Positions 8,172 to 15,615 of a DNA stretch of 37,019 nucleotides are shown in pieces (position 1 is the first letter of the stretch; each line of letters starts with the position of its first letter). The stretch lies in contig CADAWN010000022.1 in NCBI GenBank assembly GCA_902791625.1, forward strand, positions 1 through 37,019, written 5' to 3'. This stretch comes from an uncultured Erysipelotrichaceae bacterium. GTDB lineage: Bacteria > Bacillota_I > Bacilli_A > RF39 > UBA660. Made by a program: the position numbers and the translations under genes. The notes beneath the pieces were generated by a model, which was not told the DNA's origin, ran no database searches, and saw nothing but the letters and a program-made list of their open reading frames with translations.

Positions 8172-8538
8172 TATAATTTTTCCAACTATAAAGCATTTTA
8201 GATATTTCTTCTAAATGTTTACTAATCCCTTCAAATTTCTTTTTACCAATTAAATTTTTCTTATATGATAACATTAAATAAAAATCTATCATTTGTAACT
8301 TTATAATTGATAAATTCTTATTTTTTTCTTTTTCAAAACCCTTATTAGCAAGATATACAGATTCTAACATTTCATATAATGAATTACTAATTAGAGCTTT
8401 AATTTCAATATATTTATGTGGAAAATTTTCAAGTATATTTTCAATATATATAATTGTTTTCTTTAATCTAACAGCAATTAAAAGTCTATCGTTTTTTTCT
8501 CTAGTCGACTCTCTAATTTTACTTTCTTTACTACTCAT
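8155..8538 (-). CDS. avd: Avd-like DGR accessory protein
   Basis: The 127-residue protein is almost wholly helical with a strongly basic composition. Its length and helix spacing fit the Avd four-helix bundle, which forms a pentamer, binds the reverse transcriptase and template RNA, and is needed for cDNA priming in known DGRs. The segment around residues 46-75 (IKALISNSLYEMLESVYLAN) resembles the second and third helices of the S23/Avd family. It overlaps the MutS-like gene by eight bases and the reverse transcriptase by 17, so the three form one translation unit. A good GGAG site precedes the ATG. The symbol is by function and position rather than close identity. Confidence 0.85.
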   Translation of the reverse strand: MSSKESKIRESTREKNDRLLIAVRLKKTIIYIENILENFPHKYIEIKALISNSLYEMLESVYLANKGFEKEKNKNLSIIKLQMIDFYLMLSYKKNLIGKKKFEGISKHLEEISKMLYSWKNYNEESR

Positions 8539-8947
8539 TAATAATCTCCTTTATTTTTTCTAATTTTATAGTGATATTTTCATTCTGCAAATTATCATTT
8601 AAATATTTAGTTATCTCATTAACTAATATTAAATTATATTTTAAAGTATTTTCATCAAATATATATTTATCATAATTATTTGAATCGAAATCTTTTCTTT
8701 TCGTTATTTCATATTTATCTACTACTATATAATTAATAAAATAATTATTTAATTTATTAATTATATTATCTAAACTTGAAACTGGAAAACCTACTTTAAA
8801 AGTATTAGATAATTTATTAAGCTTATAATTAAATATTTTATTCATTATTAATGCATCATTTCCTAGTATCTCATAAAAATTACCATATTTCAGCATAACA
8901 ATATATTCCCTATATTTTGTTTTATACATATAATATTTTTCTAACAT
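8531..8947 (-). CDS. Stand-alone MutS domain I-like protein in the DGR operon
   Basis: The 138-residue protein matches the N-terminal mismatch-recognition domain of MutS: a YKTKYREYIVMLKYGNFYE start (residues 8-26), then ILGNDALIMNKIF, GFPVSSLDNIINKL and an INYIVVDKYE strand. The F-x-E mismatch wedge is preserved as F24-Y25-E26. No ATPase, clamp or lever domain follows, so it cannot act as full MutS. Some DGRs are known to carry MutS-like accessory genes in this position. It may bind heteroduplex between mutated cDNA and target, shielding it from repair. That role is inference. It has the strongest ribosome binding site of the operon (AAAGGAGGTGAG). Confidence 0.75.
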   Translation of the reverse strand: MLEKYYMYKTKYREYIVMLKYGNFYEILGNDALIMNKIFNYKLNKLSNTFKVGFPVSSLDNIINKLNNYFINYIVVDKYEITKRKDFDSNNYDKYIFDENTLKYNLILVNEITKYLNDNLQNENITIKLEKIKEIINE

Positions 8948-8971
8948 TTTCTCACCTCCTTTCGATACAAT

Positions 8972-9003
8972 AAAAAAAGAAGAGGAATAATTTATCCCCT
9001 CCT
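8972..9003 (-). terminator. Terminator-like hairpin between TR and the accessory genes
   Basis: On the minus strand, AGGAGGGG pairs with CCTCTT through G-C and G-T pairs across an AT-rich loop and is followed by seven T residues. It lies between the template repeat and the MutS-like gene, so it could end or attenuate the template RNA and set the ratio of TR RNA to protein-coding mRNA. Confidence 0.5.
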
Positions 9004-9163
9004 GTTATTATAGTTCTAGAAATCTTCACTTTTCACTTATTAAAATTACTAACCTACAATTTCATCTATAATATATATTTTGCTAATTAGCAAGGAAAAT
9101 ACTTGTTTTTCATAGCTTCTCATTACAAATATTAATTACGTAATCCTAAGTTTTATGAAAAAT

Positions 9164-9262
9164 TGGGCGAACGCCGTTGTTGTTGTCGTTGTTGTAGTTG
9201 TTGTTGTTGAAGTTACCTTCATTCACATTCCACACGTTGTTATTGTTGTTAGCAGAACCAAG
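9164..9262 (-). repeat. DGR template repeat (TR)
   Basis: 99 bases align without gaps to the VR at an offset of 313. On the minus strand the centre is built of AAC units (four in a row, then TAC AAC AAC GAC AAC AAC AAC). It has 39 adenines. The other 60 positions are identical to the VR; 18 of the 39 adenines differ. Read in the VR frame it would give LGSANNNNNVW, then a run of Asn, ending GVRP. It ends in GGCGTTCGCC, a 10-base self-complementary segment shared with the VR, the likely initiation-of-homing region. Confidence 0.97.
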
Positions 9263-9360
9263 TCAGGCATCATAAACGAATACCAAACAACCCGGAGTCA
9301 CTTTCTAGTATTTCCCCGTATACATCAAAATGATATTTTTAAGCCTTTTCTCCTCCTCTC

Positions 9361-9388
9361 GGGAATATTTTCTTTTAGAAAATTTCCC
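9361..9388 (-). repeat. 28-base hairpin upstream of TR
   Basis: GGGAA at one end pairs with TTCCC at the other, with a TTTTCT/AGAAAA inner stem and a small bulge. It lies within the presumed template RNA, about 100 bases 5' of the TR, and is followed by a purine-rich run. It may be part of the folded RNA bound by Avd and the reverse transcriptase. Confidence 0.5.
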
Positions 9389-9435
9389 TCTAGAAGGACG
9401 TGAAACGCAAATTTCTCCGAAATTTCGTTCCTGGC

Positions 9436-9446
9436 GCACTTCGTGC
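9436..9446 (-). repeat. Short hairpin after the variable repeat
   Basis: GCAC-GAA-GTGC starts directly after the target gene's stop codon, 31 bases past the VR end. Known DGRs need a GC-rich hairpin or cruciform just downstream of the VR for efficient homing, and this is the only GC-rich candidate at that place. Confidence 0.5.
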
Positions 9447-10454
9447 TTAGATATCAGATGTTGAGATTTCTATAACTGGGCGAACGCCGAAGCTGATGTC
9501 GCCGTAGTAGTAGTAGCTGTTGAAGCTACCTCCAAGCACATACCACACGCTGTTATTGTCGTCAGCAGAACCAAGACAATAAGCTGTATCATCTAATATA
9601 ATAGAATTCCCTTCATCTTCTACATTTTGTACAGCATCTGCTTCTTCATATGTAAGTAGTCTACCAGTTATTGTTGAAGGGGCCCCCATTGTCTTTAGTT
9701 TATTTACATATCCATTTTCACCACTTATATATTGATAGATACTTGCATTACTATCATATACCTTTGGATATGGATTTCCAGAATAACTTGCTCCATTTTG
9801 ATTATATGGACTGATTAATCCGTTTCCATCTGGATCCCAATATGCTGAATCTGAAAATGCGACTGTTCCATAAGAATTACCTCCATAATATCCTTTAGCA
9901 TCTACACTTTGTAGTCCATATCCTGGTGTATCTGTTGGAACATCTCCACCATATTCATCCCAATATCCAACCATTAAGTTATATTTAGCAAGTAATACTG
10001 TTTTACCATTAGCAGAGTTATCACTTGAGATTACATAGAAGTCTTCTGTTTCTCCTATTCCGACGATATCTCCTGGTTGTAAGTTTCCTTTAGTTCCTTT
10101 TATAATTCTTACAGCACTTTGTTGCCCAGATTTTTCTCCTTGTACATAATCTACTTCAAATACTAGTCTTAATGTTTCTGTAGTTGATTCATTTAATGTA
10201 CTTGGATCTATATCTGTTTTATACCATACTCTTACTTTATATTTCTTTCTTGTTGGAGTATTTCCTTTTTTAGCTTCTAATACATCTCCTGCAGTAACAT
10301 CTGCATCGTTTTCTGCATATTTAACAGTATATCCAATATAGTTTGGTAAGTTCTTTGGTGTTGTTCCATCACTTTCATATACATTGTTCTTTACTCCATT
10401 TGGAGCTATTTTTGCATTTAAGCTTCCTTCATTTACAGCGTCCTCCTGGTTCAC
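9447..10454 (-). CDS. DGR target protein, main part with C-terminal variable region
   Basis: This frame encodes most of the target, ending in a C-type-lectin/formylglycine-enzyme-like module. The tail carries the VR-coded segment CLGSADDNNSVWYVLGGSF, a Tyr/Ser-rich stretch and GVRPVIEI, typical of DGR-diversified ligand-binding domains. It is open from a GTG at 10454, but that is inside the upstream frame and is not a natural start. The natural gene is 10707 to 9447, about 419 residues if one G near 10443 is skipped: SEPG then joins DAVNEGSLNAKI. Mid-protein repeats such as YKVRVWYKTDIDP and AVRIIKGTKGNLQPGDIVG look like beta-rich surface modules. It probably acts outside the cell as a variable binding protein. 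Confidence 0.85.
   Translation of the reverse strand: MNQEDAVNEGSLNAKIAPNGVKNNVYESDGTTPKNLPNYIGYTVKYAENDADVTAGDVLEAKKGNTPTRKKYKVRVWYKTDIDPSTLNESTTETLRLVFEVDYVQGEKSGQQSAVRIIKGTKGNLQPGDIVGIGETEDFYVISSDNSANGKTVLLAKYNLMVGYWDEYGGDVPTDTPGYGLQSVDAKGYYGGNSYGTVAFSDSAYWDPDGNGLISPYNQNGASYSGNPYPKVYDSNASIYQYISGENGYVNKLKTMGAPSTITGRLLTYEEADAVQNVEDEGNSIILDDTAYCLGSADDNNSVWYVLGGSFNSYYYYGDISFGVRPVIEISTSDI
9477..9575 (-). repeat. DGR variable repeat (VR)
   Basis: The VR occupies the last codons of the target gene, leaving nine codons (VIEISTSDI) before the stop. It differs from the TR at 18 positions, all adenine in the TR: nine A-to-G, eight A-to-T and one A-to-C on the coding strand. Most changes hit codon positions 1 and 2 of AAC, turning Asn into Tyr, Ser, Gly, Asp, Ile or Phe. 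The pattern shows that mutagenic retrohoming has happened in this lineage. Confidence 0.97.
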
Positions 10455-10707
10455 TTAACTCTACACTATATTCTATTTGAGTCTTACCTGCATCTGTTAC
10501 TCTTGCTCCATTTTCTTGAGTAGTTGCAACACTTCCACTTGTTACTTGTATACTATTTTCATCCCAATATACATTCCATCTTGCACTTTTTACATCTGCA
10601 CTACCATTTATCTTTAATGTTGTTGCAATTGCTGCATATCCAATAGTAATTGCTAGTAGTAAAATAAGTACAGTTAGTAATGTCTTATTCTTTTTGTTTT
10701 TCTTCAT
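10429..10707 (-). CDS. DGR target protein, N-terminal part (frameshifted)
   Basis: 92 residues are open from a clear start (AGGAGGAAAAG then ATG at 10707). A basic tail and hydrophobic segment (residues 9-28, LLTVLILLLAITIGYAAIAT) form a signal peptide or anchor, followed by LKINGSADVKSARWNVYW, resembling camelysin/TasA-type secreted proteins. The frame ends at SEPGGRCK and a TGA. Removing one G from the AGGAGGACGC segment near 10443 restores a continuous protein into the next frame. The break is thus a +1 frameshift: a real mutation, a sequencing error, or programmed slippage at the AGGAGG, which resembles a ribosome binding site. It is transcribed from the G10-tract promoter. Confidence 0.85.
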   Translation of the reverse strand: MKKNKKNKTLLTVLILLLAITIGYAAIATTLKINGSADVKSARWNVYWDENSIQVTSGSVATTQENGARVTDAGKTQIEYSVELSEPGGRCK

Positions 10708-10734
10708 CTTTTCCTCCTATTATTATTTAATAAT

Positions 10735-10765
10735 AGTATACCCCCCCCCCACCGAAAAATGTCAA
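10735..10765 (-). promoter_or_regulatory. Promoter of the DGR target gene with G10 spacer
   Basis: On the minus strand a perfect TTGACA -35 box (10760-10765) and a TATACT -10 box (10735-10740) are separated by 19 bases: TTTTTCGGT and then ten G (10741-10750). The optimum spacing is 17, so G8 would be strongest and G10 weak. The -10 box is 27 bases from the ATG, with a good ribosome binding site in between. A G10 run is exceptional in this AT-rich DNA. Poly-G or poly-C spacers between promoter boxes are the known design of slipped-strand phase-variable promoters. Confidence 0.85.
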
Positions 10766-10865
10766 GGGGGATGTTATCATATTTTATACCGTAATTATGG
10801 TGCATTTTTATACTTTTTTAAGCTAAAATACGAGAAGTTAAGTCTTTAAAAATTTTCTAAGTATT

Positions 10866-10890
10866 AAAAAATTCCCATCTTATGGGAACT
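10866..10890 (-). terminator. Intrinsic terminator after membrane protein gene
   Basis: On the minus strand, TTCCCAT-AAG-ATGGGAA is followed by six T residues. It ends the membrane protein transcript and insulates the DGR target promoter. Confidence 0.8.
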
Positions 10891-10896
10891 TAACTA

Positions 10897-12477
10897 TTAA
10901 ATATTAATATCTTTTTTTCTATTATAAAATCTATAAACATTTAACATAATAAATATTGTTTGTAATATGTATAAATTACCTAAATATAAATATCTCATAG
11001 TTGGAAAAGCTGTTGCATCAGTATATGATACACCTGCTAAAATTATTAGGTATATAAATAATATAATTGAAGTAATAATATTATATATATCTTTTCTTTT
11101 TATATTAATTAAATATATTATAAGTGCACATGGAGCAAGTATAATTGTTAAAATCATATAAATAATTCTTATTATTTCATATTTAGTATCATTCTTTTCT
11201 AATATATTTTCAGTAGTATGACTATCTAAATTAACTACACTATAAGCACCTACATCTTTATCATATTTAAACTTAGAAAAATCAGTATATGTTTTTACAT
11301 TTTTATAAGTAGATGTATAAATAACAATATCTAATACATTCTTAGGCATATAAATAAATTCATCATATGTAGGTACATTTAAAAGTATTGAAGAGAATGC
11401 AAACTCTTTTTCTAGTCTTCCGTCTTCAAATACCTCATCTATTTCTTCACCCATCTTTTTAAAATACTTTTCTGCTTCTTTTCCATCTTTAAATTTATTC
11501 TTCTTAAATATAAATTGTCTAAAATACCAAATAATATTACCATTATATATTTCACCAGTATCATCAATAAGAACTTTGTAATACTGATTTATTTCTCTTT
11601 CAGTTAAATTAAATGATTTAACATTTTCTACTAATTTAAAGAATGTAGATTTTGGAATAGATACTTTATCTTTTTTCTCATCATCTTTTATTTGTAATAC
11701 TTTTCTAAATGTATTTTTAAATTCTGAATCTTGTATTTCATTATAAGTATATATTCCATAATTCTTATAATTAATTAGTGAGACAATATTTAAGTTAATT
11801 GTTAAAACTACAAATGGTATAAGACTAGCTAAAATTACTTTAAAGTTTTTCTTTTTTAAATTACTATTTTTTATACATTTATAAACTATTATGAATAACA
11901 AAACTAGCTTTGTCCAAATATTATCTTCTCTAGTTAAATACATAATAGATGTAATTAGACCGAGTAAAATATAATTTATAATACTTCTTTTTGTTTTATC
12001 ATCTGATAAAAGAATTCTAATAACTATTCCTAAAAAGAATAAGAGTTCTATTATTGATAATGAATTTCTATATAATCTTTGAAATAATTCACTAGAATAT
12101 GTTATAGGATTAAATAGTAAAAATATAAAGAAAATAAATAGTATTTTTTTGTTTTTTATTAGTTTTTCAAATGGTTTAATAAAATACATTACTGATAAGA
12201 TATATAGTATTGTAAAGAACATACTATAACTTATATGAGTTATTTTACAAAATGATATTACAAGTGGAAATATTATTCCTTTTATTAAAGTAAACTCACT
12301 ATAGGTACCTAAAAAATCTCCTCCAGTAAGACTAGTCATTTGATCTATCATTAGTTTATCATCATAAGTTAAATTTCTTATATAGAAACTAGATAAATAA
12401 AAACTAATTAAAAACCTAACTAATACTATTATTAAAACTAGAATTATAAATTTCTTTTTACTACTTATTTTTTTCAT
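10897..12477 (-). CDS. Polytopic membrane protein, possibly GT-C-like
   Basis: A membrane protein of about 526 residues with roughly ten hydrophobic segments. The frame opens at 12504, but ATG at 12477 (MKKISSKKKF) follows an AGAGGT site and is the better start. The first external loop has an acidic YDDKLMIDQ pattern and a large hydrophilic loop lies at about 235-420, as in GT-C-type glycosyltransferases or surface-polymer assembly proteins. I cannot see a definite family signature. It precedes the DGR in the same direction, with a terminator between. The function is unknown. Confidence 0.65.
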   Translation of the reverse strand: MKKISSKKKFIILVLIIVLVRFLISFYLSSFYIRNLTYDDKLMIDQMTSLTGGDFLGTYSEFTLIKGIIFPLVISFCKITHISYSMFFTILYILSVMYFIKPFEKLIKNKKILFIFFIFLLFNPITYSSELFQRLYRNSLSIIELLFFLGIVIRILLSDDKTKRSIINYILLGLITSIMYLTREDNIWTKLVLLFIIVYKCIKNSNLKKKNFKVILASLIPFVVLTINLNIVSLINYKNYGIYTYNEIQDSEFKNTFRKVLQIKDDEKKDKVSIPKSTFFKLVENVKSFNLTEREINQYYKVLIDDTGEIYNGNIIWYFRQFIFKKNKFKDGKEAEKYFKKMGEEIDEVFEDGRLEKEFAFSSILLNVPTYDEFIYMPKNVLDIVIYTSTYKNVKTYTDFSKFKYDKDVGAYSVVNLDSHTTENILEKNDTKYEIIRIIYMILTIILAPCALIIYLINIKRKDIYNIITSIILFIYLIILAGVSYTDATAFPTMRYLYLGNLYILQTIFIMLNVYRFYNRKKDINI

Positions 12478-12528
12478 ACAACTACCTCTATTTTCATTAT
12501 ACATTAAAATAAGTACTAGTGATAGTAC

Positions 12529-13998
12529 TTATTTTGAAAGATTTATATCAAATATTGTTTCATTTTCGCATGTTAAATTAATTTTTAATGCTTTTAGTTT
12601 TTGTTTATCTGATCCAGTTACTATATATGTAGCATGGGCATCTGATCCTTTTAATTTACTTAAATTAGATAAGGCTTTTGCTGCAGTGGGATTAGTTACA
12701 GAACAAATACTAAGTGCTGTAAGTACATCTGATAAAGTTAGTCTTTCTTCAGCTCCCATTTCTTTTTTTAGATTTAGAATTGGTTCAATTACTGATGGTG
12801 AAAGTAAATATATATCAGGTATTTTACTTAAATGTTTTAAGGCATTTAGTACTACTGATCCAGCTGCAGTCATTAAATCCGTTTGTTTACCAGTAATAAT
12901 CTTTTTACCTACTTGAAGTGATATTACAGGAGTTCCACCTTCTTTATCACGTTTATCTAAGGCTGGTTTAATAACTTCTAAATAATCTTCATCTATATTT
13001 AATTCATTCATTAAAAGTTTAATTTTCTTATATGTATCTTCATCACATAATCCCATTTTGTAATTATTCTGTTCATTATAGTATCTTCTTACTATTTCTT
13101 TTTTAGATGCCTCTTCTACTACATCATTATCTGAAATACAGAATCCTACCATATTAACACCCATATCAGTTGGTGAATTATATATTTCTTTATTTGATAC
13201 TTTACTTAAGATACTTTTTAAAATTGGAAATGTCTCAACGTCTCTATTATAATTTACTGCTACTTTACCATACTTTTCTAAGTGAAATGGATCAATCATA
13301 TTAACATCTTTTAAGTCAGCAGTAGCAGCTTCATATGCAATATTAACTGGATGTTTTAGAGGTAAGTTCCATACTGGAAATGTTTCAAATTTTGCATATC
13401 CAGAATTAAGTCCCATTTTATTTTCATGATATATTTGAGATAAACATGTAGCAAGTTTACCTGATCCTGGACCAGGTGCATTTACAAGCACCAATGGTTT
13501 AGTAGTTTCTATATATGGATTAGCTCCATATCCTTCATCACTTACTATTGTATCAACATCTGTTGGATATCCTTTAGTAAATCTATGAATATAAGTTTTA
13601 ATATTATTTCTTTCTAATTTTTTAATAAATTTATTTACACTAGGTTGATTTTCATAAAGTGTTACAACAACACTATTTACAGAGAATCCCATTTTCTTAG
13701 ACTGCATTACTAATTTTAGTATTTCTTGATCATATGTAATTCCATATTCTCCACGAGTTTTATTTCTTTCTATATCTCCAGCACTTATACAGAATATTAT
13801 TTCAAGATCTTTTTTTAATTCTTTAAACATACTTATTTTTACATCTGGTTTAAATCCTGGAAGAATTCTTGCTGCATGACTATCTTCAAATAGCTTTCCT
13901 CCTACTTCTAGATATAATTTATCGAATAGTTTAAATCTTTCTTTAATTTTTTCACTTTGAATTTTTACATATTTTTCATTATTGAAACCTTTTTTCAT
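12529..13998 (-). CDS. DUF1846 family protein
   Basis: A protein of about 489 residues, full length for the DUF1846 family, which has no settled function. Recognisable stretches are EDSHAARILPGFKPDVKI, CISAGDIERNKTRGEYGITY, VLVNAPGPGSGKLATCLSQ (a phosphate-loop-like GPGSGK) and PTDMGVNMVGFCI. ATG at 13998 (MKKGFNNEKY) is chosen because AGGTGAGGT sits just before it. The 11 codons upstream (from 14031) look like leader. It begins 46 bases or so before the terminator of the beta-helix surface protein gene, so it has its own unit. Confidence 0.85.
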   Translation of the reverse strand: MKKGFNNEKYVKIQSEKIKERFKLFDKLYLEVGGKLFEDSHAARILPGFKPDVKISMFKELKKDLEIIFCISAGDIERNKTRGEYGITYDQEILKLVMQSKKMGFSVNSVVVTLYENQPSVNKFIKKLERNNIKTYIHRFTKGYPTDVDTIVSDEGYGANPYIETTKPLVLVNAPGPGSGKLATCLSQIYHENKMGLNSGYAKFETFPVWNLPLKHPVNIAYEAATADLKDVNMIDPFHLEKYGKVAVNYNRDVETFPILKSILSKVSNKEIYNSPTDMGVNMVGFCISDNDVVEEASKKEIVRRYYNEQNNYKMGLCDEDTYKKIKLLMNELNIDEDYLEVIKPALDKRDKEGGTPVISLQVGKKIITGKQTDLMTAAGSVVLNALKHLSKIPDIYLLSPSVIEPILNLKKEMGAEERLTLSDVLTALSICSVTNPTAAKALSNLSKLKGSDAHATYIVTGSDKQKLKALKINLTCENETIFDINLSK

Positions 13999-14060
13999 TA
14001 CCTCACCTTTATGCCTTTCTATCATAATCATTATAGCATGTATAATTTTTCAAGTAAAAT

Positions 14061-14085
14061 AAAAAAACTGAGAAATATCTCAGCT
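14061..14085 (-). terminator. Intrinsic terminator after the surface protein gene
   Basis: On the minus strand, CTGAGATATTTCTCAG forms a tight stem followed by a seven-base T-run. It ends the transcript of the beta-helix surface protein. Confidence 0.8.
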
Positions 14086-14089
14086 TTTA

Positions 14090-15511
14090 TTATTCAAATA
14101 CTTTTTCACGTCTTGAAAGTATTACTGCACCTAAACCTACTATACAAATTCCTAGAATAGCTAGATAAATTACAATAGTATCAGAAGTTGCAGGGTTACT
14201 ATTATTTACTACATCAGTATAAGCAACTGCATAAGTTGAGAACTCATCTGACATAAATGATACAGTTCCATCACCATTATCAGTAACATCATCAATTAAT
14301 GTAGCTTTTCCATTATGCATTTTTACTACATAATATTTTCTAATATAACCATCTTTTACTTTTGGTAATCCATCTGGAAGACCAAGAGTTACTTTAACTT
14401 TACTTTCTGCTTCACTTACATATTCAACTATATCACCATTGTTATTTGTTTTAGTAAGTAAAACATCAAAATAACCTATTAAAGTATATTTATCTTTTAT
14501 TTCTTTATTAATTGCTTCTACTTCTTTTTGATCAACATCTGCTTTTGAAATCATACCACTTATAACTTTAAGTTTTAATTCACTTTCTTTTACAATAGTA
14601 TATTTATTTTCATTAGCACCAGCAATAATCTTTTTAGCAACATATCCTTCAGCAATTTCATCTGCAGCTGGTTCATCAGTATATATTCCACCTTCAGCTT
14701 TAACTGTAAAAGAATCGCTATCTTCTTTAACTACTGCAATATTTTTAGCTACACTATTAATTACTATACTATCACTAATTTTAGGACTTAGTGTTGATAC
14801 TTGTGGGTAATTAGCTTTTTTATCTACTACAATTGCACTAGCTGGTACAACTACAAGTGAATCTCCTACTTTACCTACAAAATCTTTTGTTGCCTCTTGA
14901 GTATTAATTGTTCCTCCAGTTACATTAAGAGTTCCTGCTCTTTGAACAATTCCTGCTCCATTTGATGAATTAATTGTTCCACCGGTCATGTTTACAGTTC
15001 CTCTATTTGGATGATAGATACCGCAAGAAGAATAACCTGCTGATGTAATATTTGCATTAATTACACCACCATTAATATTAATTGTGTAATCTTCATAACC
15101 AGCTCTACCATTTCCTCCTGCACCACAGTTATCTACAGTTGTAATAGTACCACCATTCATATTGAATGTACCTTTACCAGATGTAAAAACACCAAATTCT
15201 TGAGATTTAATATCTCCACTTTCTAAAGTAAATTTAGCATTAATTACAACGACTCCAGTATCTCCAGTACTTTGAATTGTACCATTTCCTTTTACTGTTA
15301 CATCTGCTCCATTTTGTACAATTAGAGCATCGTCATTGTTTGTAATTTTATGTCCGTTTAAGTCAATGACAACTTTTTTTCCATCGATGATTACTTGTTC
15401 ATTAATATCTTCTGTTAGCTTTGTATCTTTATCAATTGTTAAGGCACTAACATTACTTACACAAAACATTAATAATACAAGTACAAAAATTTTAAGTTTT
15501 AAATTTTTCAT
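14090..15511 (-). CDS. Sortase-anchored beta-helix surface protein
   Basis: The 473-residue protein has a signal peptide (MKNLKLKIFVLVLLMFCVSN, cleaved after SA near 23). A beta-helix region (about 30-215) follows, made of repeated short strands such as VVIDLNGHKI, VTVKGNGTI and TFNMNGGTI with GG turns. A middle region holds alpha/beta segments, and the end has a wall-anchor signal: NPATSD (439-444), a hydrophobic stretch and RREKVFE. NPxTS is a variant of the sortase motif. The fold suggests carbohydrate or matrix binding, but no catalytic residues are evident. It is transcribed alone, with terminators on both sides. Confidence 0.8.
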   Translation of the reverse strand: MKNLKLKIFVLVLLMFCVSNVSALTIDKDTKLTEDINEQVIIDGKKVVIDLNGHKITNNDDALIVQNGADVTVKGNGTIQSTGDTGVVVINAKFTLESGDIKSQEFGVFTSGKGTFNMNGGTITTVDNCGAGGNGRAGYEDYTININGGVINANITSAGYSSCGIYHPNRGTVNMTGGTINSSNGAGIVQRAGTLNVTGGTINTQEATKDFVGKVGDSLVVVPASAIVVDKKANYPQVSTLSPKISDSIVINSVAKNIAVVKEDSDSFTVKAEGGIYTDEPAADEIAEGYVAKKIIAGANENKYTIVKESELKLKVISGMISKADVDQKEVEAINKEIKDKYTLIGYFDVLLTKTNNNGDIVEYVSEAESKVKVTLGLPDGLPKVKDGYIRKYYVVKMHNGKATLIDDVTDNGDGTVSFMSDEFSTYAVAYTDVVNNSNPATSDTIVIYLAILGICIVGLGAVILSRREKVFE

Positions 15512-15615
15512 TCAAAAATCCTCTCCTTTAGTATAGTGTAAAATATAAAATGTCAATTTGCAATAAATAGACAGTAAAATATTTTTAGTAAATGTAAAAT
15601 TTTACACTTTTTATT

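Larger units (their letters stand above)
8948..9446 (-). other. DGR non-coding region with template repeat
   Basis: This 499-base stretch has no real gene; a plus-strand open frame at 9155-9403 is an artefact of the TR. On the minus strand, in order, it contains a hairpin right after the target stop (9436-9446), a CGAAATTTCG palindrome (9418-9427), a 28-base hairpin (9361-9388) followed by a purine-rich GAGAGGAGGAGAAAAGG run, the template repeat (9164-9262), the palindromes ATTACGTAAT (9135-9144) and TTGCTAATTAGCAA (9080-9093), and a terminator-like hairpin (8972-9003). It probably encodes the structured template RNA. Confidence 0.8.
7018..10770 (-). other. Diversity-generating retroelement (DGR) cassette
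   Basis: In transcription order the cassette contains a promoter with a G10 tract, the target gene with a C-terminal variable repeat, a non-coding stretch with the template repeat, a MutS-domain-I-like gene, an Avd-like gene, and the reverse transcriptase. The order target-VR-TR-accessory-RT is the classical DGR layout. The decisive evidence is that all 18 TR/VR differences fall on TR adenines. No phage or integrase gene is visible nearby, so this is a chromosomal DGR acting on a cell-surface protein. Confidence 0.95.

Noticed and set aside
9164..9262. TR/VR read as an ordinary tandem or triplet repeat expansion
   Set aside because: The one-sided adenine-only differences, the neighbouring reverse transcriptase and the position in the target C-terminus fit only a DGR.
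9155..9403. Plus-strand open frame with a long valine run opposite the TR
   Set aside because: It arises from the complement of the AAC-rich template repeat. It has no ribosome binding site and no domain.
15530..15556. TTGACA and TATACT upstream of the beta-helix surface protein
   Set aside because: The spacer is only 15 bases and the transcript would start inside the ribosome binding site, so I do not list it as a promoter.
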